Shown in pieces: positions 25,238 through 31,920 of a stretch of DNA of 64,000 nucleotides (the stretch's first letter is position 1; each line of letters starts with the position of its first letter). The notes under the pieces were generated by a model. The model ran no database searches. It had not been told where the DNA came from and saw nothing but the letters and a program-made list of their open reading frames with translations. The stretch spans positions 100,493 through 164,492 of the forward strand of contig JACRBL010000008.1 of assembly GCA_016234485.1 (NCBI GenBank), given 5' to 3'. A program made the translations under genes and the position numbers. Source of the stretch: Chloroflexota bacterium. GTDB taxonomy: Bacteria > Chloroflexota > Anaerolineae > Anaerolineales > Villigracilaceae.

Positions 25238-26455
25238 ATGCTCATCCTCATCACCGGCGCCACTGGATATATCGCCAGCCGACTCATCCCCCGCCTTGTG
25301 GATCGCGGCCATCGCGTGCGCGCCCTCGCTCGTAACCCGCGTCAACTGGACGGCAGGGCGTGGGCCGCCTCGACGGAGTTGATCGCTGGGGACGTGATGA
25401 CTCCGTCCACGCTTCGCCCCGCGTTGGAGGGAGTCCACACCGCGTATTACCTCATCCACAACATGTCGAGCGGACGCGGCTACACCGAGCGCGAGCTGGA
25501 CGGCGCGCGCAACTTTGCCCAAGCCGCGGCGGACGCGGGCGTGAAGCACATCATCTACCTCGGCGGGCTGGCCGACCCCGAACAACACATCGCGCCACAC
25601 ATGCGCTCGCGCATCGAGACGGGAGTCGTCCTGCGCGAGGGCCGCGTCCCCGTCACTGAATTTCGCGCGGGCGTGATCGCGGGTTCGGGCAGTATCTCGT
25701 TCGAGATGATCCGCTTTATGACCGAGTTATTCCCCGTCATCCCTGGCCCGACGTGGCTGAAAAATAAATCCCAACCGATTGCCGTCCAAAATGTGATTGA
25801 CTACCTGCTCGCCGCGCTGGATAACTGGGATGGTCACGGCCAGGTCTTCGAGATCGGCGGCCCCGAAGTTGCGCCTTACGGCGAACTGATGTTACGTTAT
25901 GCGCGCCTGCGCGGGCTGAAACGGAGTCTCCTGCTCTTGCCTGGCATTCCCGTCTGGTTCATGTCATTAGGCATCGGCCTGATGACGCCCGTCCCGCGTT
26001 CCATCGCGTACGCGCTGGTGGGCGGTCTCGGCGCGGACAGCAGGGTGAAGCGCCACGACGCCCTGCGTGTATTCCCCGAAGTGAAATTGATTGATTTCGA
26101 CTCTGCCGCAAAAGAAGCCCTGACCCACCTGCATCCCGACCAAATTGAGCGCGTCTGGGAACCGGAGGAGAGAGTCCGCTTACTCAAGCACGAAGGTTTT
26201 TTTATTTTGCATCAAAGATTTGTGGAGCGGGATGGTTTCCCGCTGTTTCCGACACGAAAAAATTGGCACATTGAAGTCAACGAGCCATCGCGCATCCTGC
26301 TCCACCGCTCGCGTCCCTTTGGCGAGGACTGGTTGGAACGGCGCGTAGGTCGAGATAAGATATCGACTTACTTTTTCGCCCCGCTCGGACTGGCTGGATT
26401 TTTGTATTGGTATCTGACCTATCCCTTCCGCGCCCTCGCGTTTCGTAAAACGTGA
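25238..26455 (+). CDS. NmrA-like SDR, paralogue of the preceding gene
   Basis: This 405-residue protein starts MLILITGATGYIASRLIPRL with the same nucleotide-binding motif and HRVRALARNPRQLDGRAW. It matches the previous protein along the first 300 residues. Its C-terminal part is shorter and diverged, keeping a GLAGFLYWYLTYPFRALAF segment like the other protein's GLPGFLYWYAMWPF. It may be a truncated DUF2867 region. The two genes point the same way with a family C repeat between them. Confidence 0.85.
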   Translation: MLILITGATGYIASRLIPRLVDRGHRVRALARNPRQLDGRAWAASTELIAGDVMTPSTLRPALEGVHTAYYLIHNMSSGRGYTERELDGARNFAQAAADAGVKHIIYLGGLADPEQHIAPHMRSRIETGVVLREGRVPVTEFRAGVIAGSGSISFEMIRFMTELFPVIPGPTWLKNKSQPIAVQNVIDYLLAALDNWDGHGQVFEIGGPEVAPYGELMLRYARLRGLKRSLLLLPGIPVWFMSLGIGLMTPVPRSIAYALVGGLGADSRVKRHDALRVFPEVKLIDFDSAAKEALTHLHPDQIERVWEPEERVRLLKHEGFFILHQRFVERDGFPLFPTRKNWHIEVNEPSRILLHRSRPFGEDWLERRVGRDKISTYFFAPLGLAGFLYWYLTYPFRALAFRKT

Positions 26456-26465
26456 CAAACTTCCA

Positions 26466-26494
26466 TTGACGTTTCTCCCTGCGCGGCATACAAT
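26466..26494 (+). promoter_or_regulatory. promoter of the cobalamin riboswitch/btu operon
   Basis: TTGACG (26466-26471), a 17-bp spacer and TACAAT (26489-26494) lie just before the riboswitch. The expected start is near 26501. Confidence 0.7.
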
Positions 26495-26502
26495 GACCGC
26501 AC

Positions 26503-26680
26503 AATTTCATACGGCCAGTCCGCGGCGAAGTCGGTGTAATTCCGACACTGTCCCGCAACTGTGAGGTTAGTCGGCTAGTCCACTAGTCGCTGGTCTCCTA
26601 GTCACCCGACTAGTAGACTGGCAAACTGGAAAACCAGCAGACTACCCAAGTCAGGTCGCCCGCGACTGGTCGGTTCTGCC
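26503..26680 (+). ncRNA. cobalamin riboswitch
   Basis: The core segment GAAGTCGGTGTAATTCCGAC, then CACTGTCCCGCAACTGTGA, matches the conserved P3-P5 region of B12 riboswitches. CCAAGTCAGGTCGCC at about 26645-26660 matches the B12 box. Between them, at 26570-26645, lies a CTAGTC-type stuttering repeat where the variable P6-P8 arm is expected. It precedes the vitamin B12 transporter genes, which supports a role in shutting off uptake when the cofactor is abundant. Confidence 0.92.
26570..26645 (+). repeat. stuttering CTAGTC repeat inside the cobalamin riboswitch
   Basis: Units such as GGCTAGTCCACTAGTCG and CTCCTAGTCACCCGACTAG fold on themselves and occupy the variable arm of the aptamer. The same 9- to 11-mers are found between pyrC and pyrB. 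Confidence 0.65.
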
Positions 26681-26732
26681 ATACTCTCGTGGAAAGGAGG
26701 TGGAGGACAGGCCTGCTCGGATTGCCTCTCCC

Positions 26733-26758
26733 CTCCCCAGTCTCGGCTGGGGATTTTG
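26733..26758 (+). terminator. hairpin of the cobalamin riboswitch expression platform
   Basis: TCCCCAG and CTGGGGA form a 7-bp stem followed by TTTTG. It lies after the B12 box and before the start codon, where a regulated terminator would be expected. The T-run is short, so activity is uncertain. Confidence 0.45.
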
Positions 26759-26766
26759 ATTCAAGG

Positions 26767-26799
26767 AAACCTAACAGGTTTTCAAAACCTGTTAGGTTT
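26767..26799 (+). repeat. family B perfect palindrome before btuF
   Basis: AAACCTAACAGGTTTT, one base, and the exact reverse complement. It lies in the leader 24 bp before the btuF start and matches the elements translated inside pyrC and the GT39-like gene. Confidence 0.85.
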
Positions 26800-26822
26800 A
26801 TCAACACTCTGGAGATTCACTC

Positions 26823-27740
26823 ATGCTTCGCAAATTGCTTTTTGTAACGCTTCTTTTCACGCTAACGCTCGCGGCCTGCGCGCCCGCTGTCCCGACGAAG
26901 GACGCGGCGGGGATCGCCCTCACGGATGGCCTCGGCCGCGAGGTCAAGTTGGCATCGGCCGCGCTGCGCGTCGTCTCGCTAGCCCCGTCGAATACCGAAA
27001 TCCTGTTCGCGCTCGGCGCAGGGGACAAGGTCGTGGGTCGCGATGAAGTTTCGGATTATCCCGCGGAGGCTTTGTCGCTTCCCACCGTCGGCGGTTGGAG
27101 CGGGTTTAGCGCGGAGGCCATCGTGGCGCTCAAGCCCGACCTGGTGCTGGCCGCGGAGATCAACTCGCCCGAACTGGTGGCGGAACTTGAAGGACTTGGG
27201 CTGACGGTGTACTACCTTGCCAACCCGAAGACGCTTGAAGATCTGTACACGAATATTGAGATCGTCGCGACGTTGACCGGACGCGACGCCACCAAGTTGA
27301 CCGACTCGCTCAAGGCGCGCGTGGCCGCGGTGGACGAAAAGATCATGCCGCTCAGTTACGCGCCGTCCGTGTTTTACGAAGTAGACGCGACCGACCCGTC
27401 GAAGCCGTATTCGGTTGGGCCTGGCACGTTCATTCATTTGTTGATCAACCGCGCGGGCGGCGCCAACGCGGTGGAACTGGCGGGCATCACCGACCCGTAT
27501 CCGCAGATCAGCCTCGAGCAGTTGGTGATCGCCCCGCCCGACATCATCATCCTCGGCGACTCGATGTGGGGAACCACCGCCGAAGCGGTCGTGGCGCGCC
27601 CAGGCTGGGACACGCTCAAGGCCGTAGTGAATGGCAAGATTTTCCCGTTCGATGACAACCTGGTGAGCCGCCCTGGCCCGCGCTTGATTGACGGTCTCGA
27701 AGCGCTGGCGCGGTTGTTGCATCCTGAGGCGTTTGAATAA
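26823..27740 (+). CDS. btuF: cobalamin-type ABC transporter binding lipoprotein
   Basis: This 305-residue protein has a signal peptide with lipobox LAAC and a helical-backbone metal-receptor fold (BtuF/FhuD class). Motifs are DGLGREVKLASAALRVVSLAPSN-type entry near residue 45 (RVVSLAPSNTEILFALG), VGGWSGFSAEAIVALKPDLV and ILGDSMWG. It captures the corrinoid outside the membrane and delivers it to BtuCD. It is first after the B12 riboswitch, which supports cobalamin over siderophore as ligand. Confidence 0.88.
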   Translation: MLRKLLFVTLLFTLTLAACAPAVPTKDAAGIALTDGLGREVKLASAALRVVSLAPSNTEILFALGAGDKVVGRDEVSDYPAEALSLPTVGGWSGFSAEAIVALKPDLVLAAEINSPELVAELEGLGLTVYYLANPKTLEDLYTNIEIVATLTGRDATKLTDSLKARVAAVDEKIMPLSYAPSVFYEVDATDPSKPYSVGPGTFIHLLINRAGGANAVELAGITDPYPQISLEQLVIAPPDIIILGDSMWGTTAEAVVARPGWDTLKAVVNGKIFPFDDNLVSRPGPRLIDGLEALARLLHPEAFE

Positions 27741-27752
27741 CTCATTTTATGC

Positions 27753-27832
27753 TCCCTCACCCTAACCCTCTCCCGTTGGAGAGGGGACTCCCTTCTCCCT
27801 TCGGGAGAAGGGTTGGGGATGAGGGAGAGTTG
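27753..27832. repeat. family A palindromes between btuF and btuC
   Basis: CCCTCACCCTAACCCTCTCC pairs in part with GGGTTGGGGATGAGGGAG. An inner hairpin is CTTCTCCCTTCGGGAGAAG. No gene is present. Confidence 0.7.
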
Positions 27833-27849
27833 GTCTGTCCCTACCATTT

Positions 27850-28842
27850 ATGTCCCGCCCCCTCCTCCTCTCCCTCTCCGTCCTTGCCACGACGCTGATC
27901 CTCAGCCTCGCGATCGGTTCCGTGTTTATTCCTCCCGCGGAATTGTGGAACATTGTGCGCGGCGTGGGCGAGTCCACGTTCACGTTCATCGTGTGGCAAA
28001 TCCGTTTGCCGCGCACGATTCTGATCGCGCTGGCAGGCGCGGCCCTGGGCGGGAGCGGCGCGGCCTATCAGGGCATCTTCCGCAACCCGCTGGCGGACCC
28101 GTTCTTGATCGGCGTCGCGTCGGGCGCGGGGCTGGGCGCGGTGATCGCGATGAGCATCCAATGGCCGTACTCGTTTTGGGGGCTGATGGCGATTCCGCTG
28201 GCGTCGTTCCTCGCCGCGTTGCTCACGGTCGCCATCGTCTATAACCTGGCGCGCGTGGGGCGCACCGTCCCGACCACGAACCTCATCCTCGCAGGCGTGG
28301 CCTTCTCCTCCTTCGCCACCTCGCTGACCTCCTTCCTGATGATCCGCTCGACCAGCGAAGTGCGACGCGCCCTCGGCTGGCTCCTGGGCGGGATCAGCCT
28401 GACGGGCTGGGACTCCGTCCTCAGCCTGCTTCCGTATCTCGCCTTCGGTTTGGGCGGACTCCTGCTTAGCGGACATGCCCTCAACCTTCTGCAATTCGGC
28501 GACGACCAAGCCCAGCAACTCGGCCTGAACGTGACGCGGGCGCGCGCCTTCGTCCTCGCGGCCGCCTCGCTGACGACGGCCGCGGCGGTGGCGTTCGCGG
28601 GCATCATCGGCTTCATTGGGCTGGTCGTGCCGCACATCGTCCGCATGTGGTTCGGCGCAGACTATCGCCGCGTCATCCCGCTTTCGATCCTGGGTGGCGC
28701 GTCTGCGTTACTCGTCTCCGACGTGATCGCGCGCGTCGTCCTCGCGCCGCAGGAACTGCCCGTCGGCATCGTCACCGCGATGGTGGGTGCGCCGTTTTTC
28801 TTGTGGGTGTTGCGGCGCGCGAAGAATCAGGGGTATTGGTGA
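27850..28842 (+). CDS. btuC: cobalamin-type ABC transporter permease
   Basis: This 330-residue FecCD/BtuC-family permease has about ten membrane helices. Conserved stretches are LRLPRTILIALAGAALGGSG-like RLPRTILIALAGAALG, YQGIFRNPLADPFLIGVASG and GIIGFIGLVVPHIVRMWFG (coupling region). Length is typical. The gene follows btuF, separated by a family A repeat, and precedes the ATPase gene. The start ATG follows the repeat directly, and the N-terminus LLLSLSVLATTLILSLAIG is a normal first helix. Confidence 0.9.
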   Translation: MSRPLLLSLSVLATTLILSLAIGSVFIPPAELWNIVRGVGESTFTFIVWQIRLPRTILIALAGAALGGSGAAYQGIFRNPLADPFLIGVASGAGLGAVIAMSIQWPYSFWGLMAIPLASFLAALLTVAIVYNLARVGRTVPTTNLILAGVAFSSFATSLTSFLMIRSTSEVRRALGWLLGGISLTGWDSVLSLLPYLAFGLGGLLLSGHALNLLQFGDDQAQQLGLNVTRARAFVLAAASLTTAAAVAFAGIIGFIGLVVPHIVRMWFGADYRRVIPLSILGGASALLVSDVIARVVLAPQELPVGIVTAMVGAPFFLWVLRRAKNQGYW

Positions 28843-28845
28843 TTG

Positions 28846-28900
28846 GGAATTGGTAAATTGGTGATTGGTAGGGGCGGACCTGCGTGTCTGCCCCTATGAG
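28846..28900 (+). repeat. ATTGGTAA stutter plus family D palindrome before btuD
   Basis: GATTGGGAATTGGTAAATTGG is followed by GTAGGGGCGGAC with GTCTGCCCCTAT. The second part is the intergenic relative of the perfect palindrome in the E1 gene. Confidence 0.65.
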
Positions 28901-28903
28901 AAA

Positions 28904-29674
28904 ATGAAAATGTTGCGAATCGAAAATCTCTCTGTTTCTTATGGCTCGCGCGAAATCTTGCACGAAATTTCCCTCTCTGTGCAATCGGGCGAGATGCTCG
29001 CGCTGATCGGGCCGAACGGCGCGGGCAAGTCCACGTTGATTCGCGCCGCGAGCGGGGTGATTCCGTTCAGCGGACAAGTGCGAACGAACGGCGATACCTT
29101 CCACGCGCTTACTCCGATGCAACGCGCAAAATATATCGCGGTCGTCCCGCAGGCGATCCTGCTTCCGCCCGCCTTCACCGTCTGGGAGACCGTGCTGATG
29201 GGGCGGACTCCGCATCTAGGCTTCCTCGGCCAAACGTCCCGCGCGGACGAAGAGTTGGCGCGCCGCGCTCTCGAACGCGTCCACGCGGATAGTCTCGCGG
29301 AGCGACGCGTGGGCGAACTCTCAGGCGGCGAGAGTCAGCGCGTGTTGCTGGCGCGCGCGCTGTGTCAGTCCACGCCGATCCTCCTGCTCGACGAACCGAC
29401 CGCGCATCTCGATCTGCAATATCAAGTAAGTCTGTTGGAATTGGTACGGAAACTCGTCCGCGAAGATAATCTGGCCGTGCTGGTCGCCCTGCATGACCTC
29501 AACCTCGCCGCCCGTTACGCGGACCGCGTCGCCCTGATGGTGGCGGGACGCATCACCGCGCTCGGCGCGCCGCGCGACGTGCTGACCCCCGAATTAATTT
29601 CCCACGCCTACTGCCTGCCCGTGGACGTGGTGGAGCATCCGCTCAGCGGAGGTCCGCTGGTGCTGGCGAAGTAA
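28904..29674 (+). CDS. btuD: cobalamin-type ABC transporter ATPase
   Basis: This 256-residue ATPase drives BtuCD import. Walker A GPNGAGKST lies near residue 38, the signature LSGGESQRV near 140 and Walker B ILLLDEPTAHLD near 162, followed by the switch His in ALHDLNLAARYAD. The start chosen is MKMLRIENLSVSYG; a second ATG two codons on is equally possible. Upstream in-frame codons lie in the family D repeat. It completes the riboswitch-controlled btuFCD set. Confidence 0.9.
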   Translation: MKMLRIENLSVSYGSREILHEISLSVQSGEMLALIGPNGAGKSTLIRAASGVIPFSGQVRTNGDTFHALTPMQRAKYIAVVPQAILLPPAFTVWETVLMGRTPHLGFLGQTSRADEELARRALERVHADSLAERRVGELSGGESQRVLLARALCQSTPILLLDEPTAHLDLQYQVSLLELVRKLVREDNLAVLVALHDLNLAARYADRVALMVAGRITALGAPRDVLTPELISHAYCLPVDVVEHPLSGGPLVLAK

Positions 29675-29676
29675 CG

Positions 29677-29716
29677 TAAAAAAAAACAAGACCTCCGCTC
29701 AATGCGGAGGTCTTGC
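29677..29716 (-). terminator. intrinsic terminator facing the minus strand
   Basis: CAAGACCTCCGC and GCGGAGGTCTTG form a 12-bp stem. The nine-base A-run on the left becomes a T-run on the minus strand, so it best serves the small gene at 29736. It may also stop btuD transcripts weakly. Confidence 0.8.
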
Positions 29717-29735
29717 GTTAAGTTGGGAAAGTTTA

Positions 29736-29975
29736 TTATCCCTTTGGCGGCGGCGCGTCCTTATCGTAGACGAAAACCTGCACGTCGAGATTCTCTTTCA
29801 GCAAGTCCATCACGGGCAGGAAAGTGGCATCCTTGATCTTCTGGATGTCGCCCGCGGGCGCGATCACGGTGAGACGCGCCTCCTCATCGGAGATTTTGGC
29901 GGGCTTCACGTCCGCGCTGGCGCTGGCGTCTTTGATGATGGCGGTTATTTTTTGGATGGCGTCGTCGAGGGTCAT
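29736..29975 (-). CDS. small hypothetical protein, 79 aa
   Basis: This small acidic protein (MTLDDAIQKITAIIKDASAS) has no signal peptide or membrane segment. An amphipathic helix is followed by an alternating strand/helix pattern (EARLTVIAPAGDIQKIKDA). A strong terminator follows it directly. Codon usage agrees with the neighbours. I do not recognise the family. Confidence 0.6.
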   Translation of the reverse strand: MTLDDAIQKITAIIKDASASADVKPAKISDEEARLTVIAPAGDIQKIKDATFLPVMDLLKENLDVQVFVYDKDAPPPKG

Positions 29976-30033
29976 GTCTCTGCTCCGAGGGCAGGGTTTT
30001 CGTCAGCAGTTGAATTGCTGACGAACTACCAGC

Positions 30034-30795
30034 CTATTTCACAAAATACACGATCGAAATGATGACGCCGATTATAACCACCGTCCAGCGCAGGGTGGAG
30101 GGTTTGACGCGTCCCGCCAGTTTCCCGCCCAGCGTCCCGCCGAGCAGCGCGCCAACCATCATCACCAGCGCCAACGGCCAGACAACCTTTCCCGAAAAAA
30201 TAAAGAAGATCGCCGCGGCCACGTTGACGGCGAACGCGATGCCCTGCTTGAGGGCGTTGAGACGCGTCATCGTGTCGTTGACGGTGAGGCCGAGGGCCGA
30301 GAGCACGATCACGCTGAGTCCCGCGCCGAAATATCCGCCGTAGATGGAGGCGAGGCCGACCGGCAGCCAGGACAGTTTTTCCAGTCCCGCGCCTTGTCCC
30401 TGTCCCATGCGGCGCGTCAACCACCCGCGCACGGGATCCTGAATGGCGAGTAGTCCCGAAGCCAGCAGAATCAGCCAGGGGACGAGATCGGTGAAAAGTT
30501 TTTCGCCCGTCTGCAAAAGCAACCAACCGCCCAGCACGCCACCCACAATGGCCGCGGGCAGGACGAGCCACAGGCGTTTGCTTTGACCTTCGAGGTCTTT
30601 TTTCTGCGCCAGAGTCCCGCCGAGGTAGCCGGGACTGAGGGCGACGGTGTTCGTGACATTCGCGCTGACAGGAGGCACGCCCAGCGCGACCAGCATCGGA
30701 AAGGTGATGAGCGTGCCGCCGCCCGCGAGGGCGTTGACGGCGCCCGCGGCCAGCGCGGCCAGCGCGGCGAGGAGGAATTGGAGGAGGTTGGGCAT
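30034..30795 (-). CDS. TauE/SafE-family membrane exporter
   Basis: This 253-residue protein has about eight membrane helices and the family's two halves, each with a small-residue-rich stretch ([20 protein letters not shown] at the start and [18 protein letters not shown] in the second half). Members move sulfite, sulfoacetate or other organic anions. The start [13 protein letters not shown] was chosen because it begins the first helix. No sulfur gene is adjacent, so the substrate is unknown. Confidence 0.88.
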   Translation of the reverse strand: MPNLLQFLLAALAALAAGAVNALAGGGTLITFPMLVALGVPPVSANVTNTVALSPGYLGGTLAQKKDLEGQSKRLWLVLPAAIVGGVLGGWLLLQTGEKLFTDLVPWLILLASGLLAIQDPVRGWLTRRMGQGQGAGLEKLSWLPVGLASIYGGYFGAGLSVIVLSALGLTVNDTMTRLNALKQGIAFAVNVAAAIFFIFSGKVVWPLALVMMVGALLGGTLGGKLAGRVKPSTLRWTVVIIGVIISIVYFVK

Positions 30796-30841
30796 GTTCG
30801 AAGGGCATCCTTTTATCTGTAGGATATGATGTTTAGAAATA

Positions 30842-31480
30842 TTAGCGGACAATATAACAAGTTCTTTTTGGAAACCTAACATCCACTTTTGGCGATGTTT
30901 TTTCTACATTAACCAACATTATGACAAGATCATAGTTTTGATTCTCGTTGCCAATTACAATAGCGCCATTTCCCAAAAGCTCACTTGGTGAAAAAGGAAT
31001 TCTTATTTTGTTTTTCTTGTCCCATACAGCAAATTGAAGAGTAAATGGTTCTATCGATTCTGGTAAATGGATGATAATCTCGGTAGGATTCGGTTTCTCG
31101 ATTTGAACAAGTGTGTCAATTTCTTGCGGACAAGCCACAATGAACACATAAAAGTTAGTATCTTTGAACGCTGGACCTGTTAAGCCATCTTTTTCCCTCT
31201 TGCCGCCAGCCCCAACGACATCTTTCAAGTGAAAATAGCCAGATGGATGGCGGCTGATCTTCTTCGTTGGAAAACAACCTTTTTCGATTTCATCGATACT
31301 TAAACGAATTGTCCCGATATTGTCGGTTTCTGTCTTTAATCGCTCTCCTATTTCTTCGTCACGCTTATGTGGAAGAAAATAAAAAGAATTATCAGGTCCC
31401 CATTCGATATCAACAAGTTTAAAATACTTGCCACGATAATCAAATACAATTCCAGTTCGAAGGAGGGGTGATTGCGCCAT
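30842..31480 (-). CDS. low-GC hypothetical protein
   Basis: This is a soluble protein of about 212 residues, beta-rich in the first half ([19 protein letters not shown]) with no known motif. Its base composition is much lower in GC than flanking genes, a sign of recent transfer. TATAAT lies eight bases before the ATG chosen, and a second ATG one codon upstream has GGAGA immediately before it. The function is unknown. Confidence 0.6.
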   Translation of the reverse strand: MAQSPLLRTGIVFDYRGKYFKLVDIEWGPDNSFYFLPHKRDEEIGERLKTETDNIGTIRLSIDEIEKGCFPTKKISRHPSGYFHLKDVVGAGGKREKDGLTGPAFKDTNFYVFIVACPQEIDTLVQIEKPNPTEIIIHLPESIEPFTLQFAVWDKKNKIRIPFSPSELLGNGAIVIGNENQNYDLVIMLVNVEKTSPKVDVRFPKRTCYIVR

Positions 31481-31488
31481 CATTCTCC

Positions 31489-31494
31489 ATTATA
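31489..31494 (-). promoter_or_regulatory. -10 box next to the start of the low-GC gene
   Basis: TATAAT reads leftward and ends five or eight bases before the two candidate ATGs, suggesting a leaderless transcript from the second. Confidence 0.45.
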
Positions 31495-31508
31495 GCATTC
31501 TGAGTTTC

Positions 31509-31537
31509 TTGACGCATATTCTCCATGCGCGTATAAT
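31509..31537 (+). promoter_or_regulatory. valS promoter
   Basis: TTGACG (31509-31514), a 17-bp spacer and a perfect TATAAT (31532-31537) stand just before the T-box leader. The expected start is near 31544. Confidence 0.8.
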
Positions 31538-31650
31538 CCCAGCCATTCAAGAGTAGTAAGCGAACCCCAGCCTGAAAGAGAAGGATGCACTCGGTGGAAG
31601 CATCCGCAGGCCAAAATCGCCGAAGTCGCTTGGATACCCTGGCGAAGAAA

Positions 31651-31684
31651 ATCAGTGATCAGTTTTCAGTAATCAGTGATCAGT
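31651..31684 (+). repeat. ATCAGTGATCAG repeat inside the T-box leader (family F)
   Basis: ATCAGTGATCAGTTTTCAGT followed by AATCAGTGATCAGT forms overlapping palindromes. About 20 bp are shared with the reverse complement of 45619-45661. Confidence 0.75.
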
Positions 31685-31777
31685 AGAACGTCACGGGCGC
31701 GCCCGTTACAGCGCAGGCTGATGATTGTCAGCCACAGAGAGCGCCAAACGGCGAATTGATGTGGTACCGCGGAGCAA

Positions 31778-31812
31778 ACGCTTCGTCCTCTTGTTGGACG
31801 GAGTGTTTTTTG
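31778..31812 (+). terminator. T-box regulated terminator
   Basis: ACGCTTCGTCC and GGACGGAGTGT surround a short loop and end in TTTTTT. Its 5' side lies next to the T-box sequence, as required for mutually exclusive folds. Confidence 0.85.
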
Positions 31813-31819
31813 TTTAAGT

Positions 31820-31908
31820 ACCGATATTCGAAAGACGATATTCGAAATTCGATACTTGAACTCTATCTGACAAATATCGAATTATCGAATCTCGAATTGT
31901 CGAGCGAC
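31820..31908 (+). repeat. stuttering TATTCGAAA/TATCGAAT repeat before valS (family E)
   Basis: Units such as CGATATTCGAAAGACGATAT and AATATCGAATTATCGAATC fill the region between the T-box terminator and the ribosome site. Confidence 0.75.
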
Positions 31909-31920
31909 GAAGGAGCCAGA

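Larger units (their letters stand above)
31544..31815 (+). ncRNA. T-box leader of valS
   Basis: Conserved T-box landmarks are a GAAAGAGAAGG stretch near 31574, a long stem I region, and GATGTGGTACCGCGG at 31758-31772, the signature that pairs with the uncharged tRNA acceptor end. A terminator with CGCTTCGTCC and GGACGGAGTG follows. Uncharged tRNA-Val should favour antitermination. The exact specifier codon was not resolved. An ATCAGTGATCAG repeat is embedded at 31651-31684. Confidence 0.92.
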
